From the IMG/VR virus record IMGVR_UViG_3300034954_000175, positions 1 through 41,365 of that record: a DNA stretch of 41,365 bases; one strand, given 5' to 3'. Made by a program: the position numbers and the translations under genes. This DNA comes from a virus. Every line of letters begins with the position of its first letter. Within the stretch, counting starts at the first letter, position 1. The notes beneath the pieces are model-generated. The model had not been told where the DNA came from. It saw only the letters and a program-made list of their open reading frames with translations, and made no database searches. Shown in pieces: positions 1-7,833 of the stretch.

Positions 1-1
1 A

Positions 2-424
2 GTTAATGTACTAGGGGTAGAGGCGATTGCAACTCCAAACGGAGTCTCAGCTACTGGTGGTACATCTTCACCCACCGTTTCAACTAATGTGGAGCAATCT
101 TTTACTGTTACTGTACAAAGCACTGGGTACGGCAATAAGTACTTTATTGATGGCTCACAACAGCCCACAGGAACGCTAAATGAAGGTAGCACTTATACAT
201 TTGATCAATCTCACTCAAGTAATAGTGGTCACCCATTAAGGTTTTCTACTACACCAGATGGAACTCATGGAAGCGGCGTAGAGTATACAACTGGGGTGAC
301 AACTGGTGGGACAGCAGGAAATGCAGGTGCTTATACTAGGATTACTGTAGCTTCAGGCGCACCAACTCTGTACTACTATTGTACAAATCATAGCGGCATG
401 GGGGGTCAGGCAAATACACCTTAA
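2..424 (+). CDS. virion protein with C-terminal cupredoxin-like domain (5' partial)
   Basis: The frame is open from the left edge, so the true start lies outside the window; the GTG at 89 is internal. Short Gly/Thr/Ser/Val-rich repeat material (about residues 1-28) precedes a roughly 100-residue beta-rich domain. That domain has a His in SGHPLRF (codon 230-232), then YYYCTNHSGMGG with Cys (380-382), His (389-391) and Met (398-400). The C-x2-H-x2-M spacing is that of amicyanin-type blue copper proteins. The same domain recurs in the gene at 11346, also next to the short repeats. Position just upstream of the adaptor gene suggests a capsid-decorating or head-associated protein; that role is inference. 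The protein ends right after the domain. Confidence 0.75.
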   Translation, partial: VNVLGVEAIATPNGVSATGGTSSPTVSTNVEQSFTVTVQSTGYGNKYFIDGSQQPTGTLNEGSTYTFDQSHSSNSGHPLRFSTTPDGTHGSGVEYTTGVTTGGTAGNAGAYTRITVASGAPTLYYYCTNHSGMGGQANTP

Positions 425-475
425 CGGTAGATTTGAGAATTTAAACATGATAGGATTGCTAAAAGGAGATTAGAC

Positions 476-664
476 ATGCCCGGAAAGTTAAAACCAATCC
501 CTAAAGGTAAAGAGAATAGTTTGGGCCAATTACCTGAACCTGTTATAAACCGAATGGGTTTTACAAAGACGAAAGACGACACGTTAAAAATGAAGCATGG
601 CGGTCGCACATGCAAAGGTATGCGTAAAGCTGTTAGAGGCGGTAATTTTAGTAGGAACGGATAA
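476..664 (+). CDS. small basic phage protein, unknown function
   Basis: A 62-residue, strongly basic protein (many Lys/Arg, a KMKHGGRTCKGMRKAVRGG stretch) with no recognisable domain, membrane segment or signal peptide. The start is well supported by AAAGGAGA about 6-8 bases upstream. It lies between the partial head-associated protein and the adaptor, where phages of this type often keep a short basic open frame. Its charge would suit nucleic-acid or virion contact, but nothing in the sequence proves a function. Confidence 0.65.
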   Translation: MPGKLKPIPKGKENSLGQLPEPVINRMGFTKTKDDTLKMKHGGRTCKGMRKAVRGGNFSRNG

Positions 665-670
665 GTTCAA

Positions 671-1330
671 ATGAACTACACAGAGCTAACACAGGCTATA
701 AAGGACTATACGGAAAACACAGAGACTTCTTTTGTGGCTAACATCCCTACGTTTGTCCGTCAGGCAGAAGAGAAGATACTTCGTCAGGTTCTCATACCAG
801 AGCTTAGAAAAGCTTCTACTGGCTCTACTGCGTCAGGTTCTCAGTATCTAGCTAGGCCAAGTGATATGATAGCTGTGTACTCTATAGCTATACAGGATGC
901 GAGTGGTAACTGGAGCTACCTCTTAAACAAGAACGTGACTTATATGAAAGAAGCATACCCTGCTTCTGATACAGGCTTACCTAAGTATTATGGTCAGTTT
1001 GTTGGGGGTACAACAAGCACTCCGGGGTTTTTCATATTAGCGCCAACTCCAGATCAAGCCTATCTAGCTCAAATAAATTACTATTACGATCCACCATCTA
1101 TTGTAACAGCGGGTACAACATGGTTGGGTGACAATGCCGAAACAGCTTTGCTGTATGGGTCATTATTAGAAGCTTATTCGTTTATGAAAGGTGATACAGA
1201 ACTTATGAACGAGTATAGAAAACAACATCAACTGGCTATGCAAGCATTTACCAAGGTGGGTGGTCTGCTGCAACAAGATGGCTATAGAAATGGGGAGGAG
1301 GGCTACGGCCCTGATGAAGCTAATGTTTAA
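671..1330 (+). CDS. head-tail adaptor protein (P22 gp4 / SU10-adaptor-like)
   Basis: A 219-residue, mostly helical protein. The N-terminus (MNYTELTQAIKDYTEN) followed by FVRQAEEKILRQV is characteristic of adaptor proteins that form the first ring below the portal in short-tailed phages. The middle contains YLARPSDMIAVYSI and a beta segment ending in INYYYDPP. The C-terminal part has the helical ALLYGSLLEAYSFMKGD motif followed by EYRKQHQLAM. Length fits the family. The stop overlaps the start of the next gene. Family assignment rests on remembered motifs rather than a search; the general role in head-to-tail joining is reasonably secure. Confidence 0.7.
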   Translation: MNYTELTQAIKDYTENTETSFVANIPTFVRQAEEKILRQVLIPELRKASTGSTASGSQYLARPSDMIAVYSIAIQDASGNWSYLLNKNVTYMKEAYPASDTGLPKYYGQFVGGTTSTPGFFILAPTPDQAYLAQINYYYDPPSIVTAGTTWLGDNAETALLYGSLLEAYSFMKGDTELMNEYRKQHQLAMQAFTKVGGLLQQDGYRNGEEGYGPDEANV

Positions 1331-1616
1331 GTTTAATATAGATGTACCAAAAGAACCTATAGTTAACATAAAAACTACAGAGAATAGAGGGTTTACACCT
1401 GATGAGGTAGCAGAGAGATGTGTAGAGAAATTGATAAGCGTTTCTGAAGGATCACATCCTGCTATTAGAGATCAGGCAAATGCCTTCAAAAAGCACATGG
1501 AAAAAGTGGTTGCATTTTATATGCGAGAAGCTATTCGCAGTGACCGCACAACCGTGTATAATGCCTTGAAAGACGCGGGGCATCCTAAACTTGCCGAACT
1601 AATAAGGAGATTATGA
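1314..1616 (+). CDS. small phage protein of unknown function
   Basis: About 100 residues. The ATG at 1314 is chosen because GGGGAGGAG lies 13-20 bases upstream and the gene then overlaps the adaptor by 17 bases; the ATG at 1323 is a possible alternative, while the further open frame upstream is a shadow of the adaptor gene. After a short N-terminal segment (KFNIDVPKEPIVNIKT) the rest is predicted helical and charged, with GFTPDEVAERCVEKLISV and an HMEKVVAFYMREAIRSDRTT segment. No domain recognised. Its place between adaptor and virion proteins suggests a role in assembly. Confidence 0.65.
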   Translation: MKLMFKFNIDVPKEPIVNIKTTENRGFTPDEVAERCVEKLISVSEGSHPAIRDQANAFKKHMEKVVAFYMREAIRSDRTTVYNALKDAGHPKLAELIRRL

Positions 1617-1617
1617 T

Positions 1618-2064
1618 ATGGCATTTTCTGGTAACTACATGTGTACGTCCTTCAAGCAAGAACTTCTTGAGGGAGCGCACAACTTCAAAAACTCAGGAGG
1701 CGATGTATTCAAATTAGCAATGTATACAAATAGTGCTTCTTTTAACGCAGCTACAACTGCTTACACAACTTCTAACGAAGTAAGTGGATCTGGTTATACT
1801 GCGGGTGGTGGAACTCTAGTAAGAGTAGACCCAACAACATCAGGCACAACAGCTTTGACAGACTTTGCTGATCTGACTTTCTCTAATGCTACTGTGACTG
1901 CTCGCGGTGCTTTGATTTACAATACTACAACAGGTAGTGGATCAAGCACAACAGATACAGTCGTTGTATTGGACTTTGGTTCTGACAAAACTTCTACAGC
2001 AGGTGATTTTACTATTCAGTTCCCTGCAGCAGATGCTTCTAACGCTATTATTCGTATAGCATAG
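1618..2064 (+). CDS. putative virion/tail structural protein
   Basis: A 148-residue beta-rich, Thr/Ser/Ala-rich protein beginning MAFSGNYMCTSFKQELLEG. This opening, followed by FKLAMYTNSASFNAATTAY and a C-terminal GDFTIQFP segment, resembles a protein found among tail genes of many marine and environmental phages. AAGGAGA sits just upstream of the ATG. It follows directly on the previous gene and precedes a fibre gene, so a tail or baseplate-like structural role is likely. No enzymatic motif is visible. Confidence 0.65.
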   Translation: MAFSGNYMCTSFKQELLEGAHNFKNSGGDVFKLAMYTNSASFNAATTAYTTSNEVSGSGYTAGGGTLVRVDPTTSGTTALTDFADLTFSNATVTARGALIYNTTTGSGSSTTDTVVVLDFGSDKTSTAGDFTIQFPAADASNAIIRIA

Positions 2065-2079
2065 TCTGAAGGTGATGTT

Positions 2080-2880
2080 GTGGTCAAATTCGCAGATAGA
2101 GTTAGGGTAGGTACAAGTACAACTGGTACTGGAACTATAACATTAGGGTCAGCGGAAACAGGCTATCAAACTTTTGCCTCTGGTGGTGTTAGTAACGGAG
2201 ATACTGTTAGGTATGTAATAGAAGATGGAGTTAGTGCTTGGGAGATTGGGACAGGTGTTTACACTCACTCAGGCACTACTCTAACTAGAGTTTTAACTTC
2301 TAGTTCTACGGGATCTCTACTAAATCTTAGTGGCAATGCAAAGGTTTTTATAAGCCCTTCTGCTGCAGACTTAGTTTTAGCTCCTAATGCTTTTAATGTT
2401 AACGAGTTTACGGCAACAGCAAACCAAACAACATTTACGGTAAATTACACAGTAGGCACCATTGATGTTTTTCTCAATGGAATCAAACTGTTACAGGGAG
2501 ATTATACGGCAACAAATGGCACAAGTGTCGTCTTAGATGATGGCGCTGCTGCAGGTGATAAAGTAGAAGTTGTGGAATATGGGCTTGGCGATAGCAATCT
2601 TTCCACATTCTCAAACACTTTTACATTGCCCGGATCTGATGGGTCAAATGGGCAAGCGTTAGTTACAAATGGTAGTGGGACACTTAGTTTTTCTACTATT
2701 TCTGGTGGGGGTGGAGCTACTGGTGGTGGTAGTGACACAGTTTTTCACGAAAACTCTACCACAGTTACAACAAGTTATACTTTAACTACAAATAAAAATG
2801 CCATGTCGGTAGGCCCGATTACGATAAATAGTGGGGCGACTGTTACAGTCCCTTCAGGAGCTAGGTGGGTGTTGCTATAA
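2080..2880 (+). CDS. tail fibre / receptor-binding protein
   Basis: 266 residues, starting at GTG with GAAGGTGAT upstream. The N-terminal part ([20 protein letters not shown], then [20 protein letters not shown] and LTRVLTSSS) is a module widely seen at the N-terminus of phage tail fibre proteins. The middle contains an [17 protein letters not shown] / VDVFLNG-like beta segment ending in DKVEVVEYG. The C-terminus ([19 protein letters not shown] then GARWVLL) is a recurrent fibre-tip ending. The stop TAA shares its last base with the next ATG (TAATG), implying translational coupling to the propeller protein. Confidence 0.75.
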   Translation: MVKFADRVRVGTSTTGTGTITLGSAETGYQTFASGGVSNGDTVRYVIEDGVSAWEIGTGVYTHSGTTLTRVLTSSSTGSLLNLSGNAKVFISPSAADLVLAPNAFNVNEFTATANQTTFTVNYTVGTIDVFLNGIKLLQGDYTATNGTSVVLDDGAAAGDKVEVVEYGLGDSNLSTFSNTFTLPGSDGSNGQALVTNGSGTLSFSTISGGGGATGGGSDTVFHENSTTVTTSYTLTTNKNAMSVGPITINSGATVTVPSGARWVLL

Positions 2881-4040
2881 TGACTGAAATAAAAGTTGAT
2901 AACGTACAGAATGCAGCAGGTTCAGGTAAACCAAACTTTCCTGTGTCTCCTACACACTCTGCAGGTTCAGCTCTTTCTACGCTAAACACATACTCGTATA
3001 CATCTTCTGGTTCAGAGCCAAGCAGTCCTAAAAATGGAGCTTTGTGGTGGGACAGCGGCAATGATAAAGTTATGGTTTATATAGCAGGTGAGTTTAAGGA
3101 GATTGAGTTAAACGCTGCCGCCGCCGCTGCTTTTACTTGGGGTGGTGATAGAGGTGTTTTTGCTTCTGGTTATGCAAACGGAAATTATCAAAATACAATA
3201 GATTATATTAATTTAACCTCTGCAGGTAATGCTACCGATTTTGGTGATACAACAGAAACAAGAAACGGAGCTAGGGCAACTGGAAGCTCAACTCGATTTG
3301 TTACTGGTACAGGTTATACTGGAAGTGGCTATAGTCAAAATTTGGATTATATAACCACTGCAACCACAGGAAATGCCTCTGATTTTGGTGATCATACACA
3401 TACTGGAATTAGTGGATTGAATAATGGTATTGTATCAAGCGGCACAAGAGGGTTATTTGCAGGTGGATATTCTGCTAGTCTTTCTGCCAGAGTCAATGAA
3501 ATCACTTATATAACTATAGCTAATACTGGAAACACGACAGATTTCGGAGACCTTACTATAGCATTAAATAATGCTGCAGGTGCAGGTGATGGATCTAGAG
3601 GTTTATTTGGAGGTGGTCAGAACGCAAGCTTTGGGTATGAAAATACAATAGGGTATGTAACTATTGATACTACAGGAAATGCCACAGATTTCGGAGACCT
3701 TACTATATCAAGAAAAGAAGGCTCTGGAGCTGCAGATACTACTAGATCTCTTTTTCTTGGTGGTTCGGTTTCTGGAACGGCATCAGACGGGGTTGTGATC
3801 GATTATGTTACAACCCAAACTGCAGGGAATGCTACCGATTTTGGAGATCTTCTTAGTTACAGGTTTGATGGCGCTGCAAGCAGTAATGGAACAAAGGCAG
3901 TAATGACGGGTTATTACAACAATGCTACATCAAATGTAATTGAGCAAGTTACTATACAAACCGCAGGAAATTCCACAGACTTCGGTGATCTTACTTTAGG
4001 AAGAACCGGACATGCTGGAGGATCAGGAACAGCATCATGA
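2880..4040 (+). CDS. six-repeat beta-propeller-like tail fibre protein (copy 1)
   Basis: Start at ATG 2880 (TAATG overlap) rather than the in-frame GTG at 2865, giving 386 residues. N-terminal attachment module ([11 protein letters not shown] ... GSEPSSPKNGALWWDSGND ... VYIAGEFKEIE) comes first. From about residue 85 to the end there are six tandem repeats of about 48-52 residues, each following TRGlFaGGy...NtIdYvTIatTGNATDFGDLt. The Gly-Gly turns and regular spacing suggest Kelch-like blades of a six-bladed propeller; this is inference from the repeat pattern. Likely a receptor-contacting fibre. Three homologues with the same repeat number follow at 6619, 7834 and 8958. Overlaps the next gene by ATGA. 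Confidence 0.75.
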   Translation: MTEIKVDNVQNAAGSGKPNFPVSPTHSAGSALSTLNTYSYTSSGSEPSSPKNGALWWDSGNDKVMVYIAGEFKEIELNAAAAAAFTWGGDRGVFASGYANGNYQNTIDYINLTSAGNATDFGDTTETRNGARATGSSTRFVTGTGYTGSGYSQNLDYITTATTGNASDFGDHTHTGISGLNNGIVSSGTRGLFAGGYSASLSARVNEITYITIANTGNTTDFGDLTIALNNAAGAGDGSRGLFGGGQNASFGYENTIGYVTIDTTGNATDFGDLTISRKEGSGAADTTRSLFLGGSVSGTASDGVVIDYVTTQTAGNATDFGDLLSYRFDGAASSNGTKAVMTGYYNNATSNVIEQVTIQTAGNSTDFGDLTLGRTGHAGGSGTAS

Positions 4041-4972
4041 CAAAATCAAAGAATAGACAGTTTGCAGAATTAGCCAGATCTACAAAACTTGCAGAGTTAA
4101 AAGACGCTGACATACCTGCTGGATTAACAATATCAGCATATGGAGCTACTCTTATTGATGATGCACATGCTACTGCAGCAAGAACTACACTAGGTTCTGT
4201 TATAGGTACAGACGTTCAAGCACATTCCTCTGTACTAGATAACACTACAGCATCTTTTACTACAGCGTTAAATACAAAGCTATCTGGTATAGCCGCAAGT
4301 GCTAACAACTATGTTCACCCTAATCATAGTGGCGAGGTTACAAGCTCTGCTGACGGTGCAACAGTTATTGCTGATAATGTAGTTGATGAAGCTAATCTAA
4401 AAGTAAGTAACTCACCTACAAATGGATACTTCCTTTCAGCACAGTCAGGAAATACAGGTGGATTAACTTGGGCAGCTGTTCCAGCGGGATATTCTGATAG
4501 TGATGTAGACACGCATTTAAACCGCTCAAGTGCTTCGAGTGGTCAATATCTGCAATGGAACGGCAGTGATTACGCTTGGGCTACTGTTTCAAGCGGCAAC
4601 CCTTTTAACCAAAGCTTAAATACAAGCGATAGCCCAACTTTTAGCGCATTGACTGTAACAAATACGTGTACAGCAAACACTTTTAACGCTACTTCTGACG
4701 CAACTTTAAAAACAAATATTGCGCCAATAGAAAATCCCTTGGCTATTCTGGAAAACATAACAGGCGTGTCTTTTGATTGGAAAAATAATCAAGGAAGTGC
4801 CGAGGGCGTTTTAGCGCAAGACGTAGAGCAAGTATTGCCCAACGCAGTTAACACAGATGAGCAAGGGAAAAAATCTGTCAGCTATAATAATTTAGTCGGT
4901 GTGCTTATTGAGGCAGTTAAAGGGCAACAAAAGCAAATTAATGAATTAAAGGAAAAATTAATTGGCTTATAG
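4037..4972 (+). CDS. tail fibre/spike with C-terminal S74 intramolecular chaperone domain
   Basis: 311 residues. The N-terminal part is Ala/Thr/Ser-rich fibre sequence with FTTALNTKLSGIAASANNYV and HPNHSGEVTS, a motif frequent in phage fibres; the middle contains GQYLQWNGSDYAW and SPTFSALTVT. The C-terminal ~90 residues are a peptidase S74 (endosialidase chaperone) domain: TSDATLKTNIAPIENPLAIL, GVSFDWKN, GVLAQDVEQVLP, YNNLVGVLIEAVKGQQKQIN. In this family the chaperone directs trimerisation and then cuts itself off using a Ser/Lys dyad five residues apart; Ser220 and Lys225 match. A mature fibre ending near residue 219 is therefore expected. Starts in an ATGA overlap with copy 1. Confidence 0.85.
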   Translation: MTKSKNRQFAELARSTKLAELKDADIPAGLTISAYGATLIDDAHATAARTTLGSVIGTDVQAHSSVLDNTTASFTTALNTKLSGIAASANNYVHPNHSGEVTSSADGATVIADNVVDEANLKVSNSPTNGYFLSAQSGNTGGLTWAAVPAGYSDSDVDTHLNRSSASSGQYLQWNGSDYAWATVSSGNPFNQSLNTSDSPTFSALTVTNTCTANTFNATSDATLKTNIAPIENPLAILENITGVSFDWKNNQGSAEGVLAQDVEQVLPNAVNTDEQGKKSVSYNNLVGVLIEAVKGQQKQINELKEKLIGL

Positions 4973-5366
4973 AGTTAATAATGTTGAATATGTGAACAGT
5001 AGCGGTCAGTTTAGTAACCAAGACTTATTTAGAACTGTTCATGGAAACAGCCTTATAGGGACAGGAAATATAGATACATCGCCCGGTTCGGCGGCCTCAT
5101 GGGGGACAAGTCATAATTCAGTAGGTTCTCTAATTACTGGTTTTAATCTTTCATACTCTAACCAAAATGCGGGCGATTCTGTTGCTGGGTCAAGCCTTTA
5201 TCACTTTGTATGGACGAGCAATCAGGAATTTTTGCCAATGGAAAATTGGCGTAACAGCCAAGCTAATTTACAATATCAAAGTTTAGGTGGAACGTGGCGA
5301 TCCTTAAATTATCACCATTCAAACTCAACTACTAACCACAATAGTTTTTTTTGTAGGATATCATGA
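4962..5366 (+). CDS. small tail-tip-like protein, tandem family member 1
   Basis: 134 residues from TTG 4962, supported by AAGGAAAAA just upstream and an 11-base overlap with the S74 gene. It shares its overall plan with the next two genes: an N-terminus of type M-[ATS]-[YF]-x-[VI]-N, an Asn/Ser/Tyr/Gly-rich middle, and a C-terminal block here reading GGTWRSLNYHH ... FFCRIS. No known domain recognised. Position directly behind a chaperone-bearing fibre suggests a fibre-tip or adhesin partner; that is inference. The start codon is the least certain part. Confidence 0.6.
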   Translation: MAYRVNNVEYVNSSGQFSNQDLFRTVHGNSLIGTGNIDTSPGSAASWGTSHNSVGSLITGFNLSYSNQNAGDSVAGSSLYHFVWTSNQEFLPMENWRNSQANLQYQSLGGTWRSLNYHHSNSTTNHNSFFCRIS

Positions 5367-5752
5367 CTTACCAAGTAAATGGAACAAATATAATAACTAC
5401 GAATTTGCAGTTCGCAACAACTTTACTGCCTAAAACTATTAACGGAAATAATTGTGTTGGATTCGGTGACACACACTGGGTACGGCCTCGCTTTTGGAAT
5501 TATGTCGGGACGTATGGCGTTTTTGTAGGAACAAGAGGCTCTGATTACGATTATAGTGCAAATAATACTCTTGGAAGCAGTAGCTTATATTATACTGGTA
5601 GCTCCAACTATGGTTACTCTTATCCTTGTGTTAGAGCAAACCCAAATCATCAAGGTGCAGGTGTGAGTGGAACGTGGCGGCATACAAGCACTAGGTCACG
5701 AAGCGTTTTTGGCACTGACATGGTTCCCGCTCTTTGGTGTAGGATTTCGTAA
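5363..5752 (+). CDS. small tail-tip-like protein, tandem family member 2
   Basis: 129 residues starting MTYQVNGTNI in an ATGA overlap with member 1. Rich in Tyr, Ser, Gly and Asn. The C-terminal block SGTWRHTSTRSRSVFG ... LWCRIS aligns with GTWRSL...FFCRIS of member 1, and both end at the same distance behind it, while the middle is very different. Two Cys (PCVRANP and LWCRIS). No enzyme motif, membrane segment or signal peptide. Probably a virion surface protein by context. Confidence 0.6.
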   Translation: MTYQVNGTNIITTNLQFATTLLPKTINGNNCVGFGDTHWVRPRFWNYVGTYGVFVGTRGSDYDYSANNTLGSSSLYYTGSSNYGYSYPCVRANPNHQGAGVSGTWRHTSTRSRSVFGTDMVPALWCRIS

Positions 5753-6174
5753 TGTCTTTTCAAATAAACGGCACTCCTGTTATGTTTTCTGGAAACACAA
5801 AATTGTACGATAACGGTGTACAGTTTAAAAACTATATGGGAACAACACTTGTAAGAAATACTAGCCAAGCAACAAATTTATATAGTGCTACTGCTTATGC
5901 TACCAATTTTAATTATATTGGTAATTATACGCTTGCATTCTGCGACTCACGATACACTTATTACTCGCCTATTGTTGGAGGCAATAGAGAATTTGGAAGT
6001 GATTTATATACCATTAGATATACTAGCGGTTTATCTCAACCTATAACTTGGGGTACTTCTGGGGGGTCTACTGGTACGAGCCAAACTGGATTGTCTGGAA
6101 CTTACGAGCATATGTGTACTAGGTCAGCTTATTACGGCTATCGTATATTGGCACTTTATCAGAGGGTTGCATAA
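5752..6174 (+). CDS. small tail-tip-like protein, tandem family member 3
   Basis: 140 residues starting MSFQINGTPVMFSGN, in a TAATG overlap with member 2. The family plan is kept (N-terminal SFQINGT like TYQVNGT of member 2; C-terminal SGTYEHMCTRSAYYGY then LALYQRVA, matching SGTWRHTSTRSRSVFG then LWCRIS), but identity in between is low. Rich in Tyr, Thr and Gly. The three tandem genes read as diverged duplicates under diversifying pressure, fitting a receptor-contact role. Function is not proven by sequence. Confidence 0.6.
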   Translation: MSFQINGTPVMFSGNTKLYDNGVQFKNYMGTTLVRNTSQATNLYSATAYATNFNYIGNYTLAFCDSRYTYYSPIVGGNREFGSDLYTIRYTSGLSQPITWGTSGGSTGTSQTGLSGTYEHMCTRSAYYGYRILALYQRVA

Positions 6175-6602
6175 TGATTTGGAGTATAACTGAAGTAAGA
6201 AACGCAAAGTCAATGAATGAAGACAATAGCGCATTAGATATGGAAATTAACCATCCTGAATTAGGGTGGATACCTTATAGTCTAAATGCTCATGACCCAG
6301 ATAATAGTATAAGCAACGAGCAATTACTTGATTTAGTAGGTTCAGATTATGCCGCTTATGTGCCGCCAACGTCAGAAGAAACTATTGCAAAACAAGCAGC
6401 AATAGCAAGGGCAGAAAGACAATTAGCTTTCGAGCATTTTGTTGACCCATTCGTTACAAATAGCTTGCGTTGGAACAGTATGACGGATGCGCAAAGACAA
6501 ACTATAACCGATTATAGACAACAGTTATTAGATATATCTGAACAATCTGGTTGGCCTCATACTATAGAGTGGCCTACACCGCCAGACACCTCTGGTTTTT
6601 AG
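6174..6602 (+). CDS. tail fibre assembly chaperone-like protein
   Basis: 142 residues from ATG 6174 (TAATG overlap). The N-terminal half (MIWSITEVRNAKSMNED, DMEINHPELGWIPYSL) and a central helical AERQLAFEHF segment lead to a C-terminal RWNSMTDAQRQTITDYRQQL ... SGWPHTIEWPTPP. The yRqqLldi...gWP..i.WPtpP ending is typical of phage tail fibre assembly chaperones (lambda Tfa-like / Caudo_TAP), which help fibres fold and are not always kept in the virion. Its place in the middle of the fibre cluster fits this. Family call from motif memory. Confidence 0.65.
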   Translation: MIWSITEVRNAKSMNEDNSALDMEINHPELGWIPYSLNAHDPDNSISNEQLLDLVGSDYAAYVPPTSEETIAKQAAIARAERQLAFEHFVDPFVTNSLRWNSMTDAQRQTITDYRQQLLDISEQSGWPHTIEWPTPPDTSGF

Positions 6603-6618
6603 TTAGATAGGAAGCAAT

Positions 6619-7830
6619 ATGAGTACACTAAGAGTAAACACCATTACGAATAATGGGAGTGCCGTTGACTTACCTCAAAAATTTAAGATAGGCGGGAGCA
6701 ACGTAGAGCAAGGATATACAGCTAGTGGAAGTGAACCTAGCAGCCCTGCAACAGGTGACTTTTGGTGGGATAGCAGTAACGAAAAACTGTACAGATATAT
6801 TAACGGTGAGTTTAAACAGTTAAGTCTGGCTGGATCTTCTGCTCCTGTCTGGGGTGGTTTAAAAGGTTTTACCACAGGGGGCGGCGCTTACACTAATGCT
6901 GCAGGTTCTGGTGACCCACAGGGGCCAAGTAGTAGTTACCTGCAACAGATAGATCACTGGACTATAAATGATAGCACACAGGGTACTGATTTTGGTGATC
7001 TTAATATGACTCAACCTAACTACACTTATGGAGCGAGCAATAATACAAGAGGTGTAATTGCTTCTGGTTATCAAGGTAGCGGAACAGCCGCAAATCAAAT
7101 AGACTACATAACCTGTGCCACAGCAGGAAATGCTTCTGATTTTGGAGATCAATCTGTTGAAAGAACTACTAGTATGGGAGCTGTTGGTAATGGAACTCGT
7201 GGTATCTTCGGTAACGGATATAGCTTTGGTCAAAACGGTTACGTTAACACTATTGACTATGTAACCATCGCCAATACTGGCAACGCCACCGATTTTGGAG
7301 ACATGCTAGGGGGAGAAGGTAGTAATACAGGCAATTTGAAAAGTGGAGCCTCTTCTAATGACGAAACTACTGGGCTGTTCATGGGTGGTCATACACAAAG
7401 CCCGTATACTTATCAAAATAGAATACAAAAAATAACTATGGCGACAGCAGGAAATGCTGTTGATCATGCAAATCTTACTGGAGCAAACGCATATTTTTTA
7501 AAGGGTGTAATATCTGATAATACAACTGGAATAGTTGGAGGTGGTTATAACGGCTCTCAAGATGTTCAGTCTATAGATAGATTTACTATTGCCACTGGTG
7601 CAAATGCTACTGATCATGGAGATCTACCTAATGGCGTTAATGATGGAGCCGCTGTTTCTAACGGTACTTACGGAGAGTTTGCAGGAAGTAATTTGGGAGC
7701 AGGAGTTGCCAGTGGCCCCAACCTTGATGGAAGAAGGTATGTAGTTACCATAGCAACCGCAGGTAATGCCTCCTTTATAGGGAATCTTGCTATTAGGTGG
7801 TATAGTACTTCGGGTTTTTCTGGGGCTTAG
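6619..7830 (+). CDS. six-repeat beta-propeller-like tail fibre protein (copy 2)
   Basis: 403 residues, with AGGAAG before the ATG. The N-terminal module (MSTLRVNTITNNGSAVDLP ... GSEPSSPATGDFWWDSSNE ... YINGEFKQL) starts with the STLRVNTI type opening common in marine phage fibres. Six repeats follow. The first is unusually long (insertion GPSSSYLQQIDHW); repeats 4 and 5 have degenerate cores (GNAVDHANL, ANATDHGDL) and the last reads GNASFIGNL. The most divergent of the four paralogues. Probably a receptor-binding fibre. Only three bases separate its stop from copy 3. Confidence 0.75.
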   Translation: MSTLRVNTITNNGSAVDLPQKFKIGGSNVEQGYTASGSEPSSPATGDFWWDSSNEKLYRYINGEFKQLSLAGSSAPVWGGLKGFTTGGGAYTNAAGSGDPQGPSSSYLQQIDHWTINDSTQGTDFGDLNMTQPNYTYGASNNTRGVIASGYQGSGTAANQIDYITCATAGNASDFGDQSVERTTSMGAVGNGTRGIFGNGYSFGQNGYVNTIDYVTIANTGNATDFGDMLGGEGSNTGNLKSGASSNDETTGLFMGGHTQSPYTYQNRIQKITMATAGNAVDHANLTGANAYFLKGVISDNTTGIVGGGYNGSQDVQSIDRFTIATGANATDHGDLPNGVNDGAAVSNGTYGEFAGSNLGAGVASGPNLDGRRYVVTIATAGNASFIGNLAIRWYSTSGFSGA

Positions 7831-7833
7831 AAT

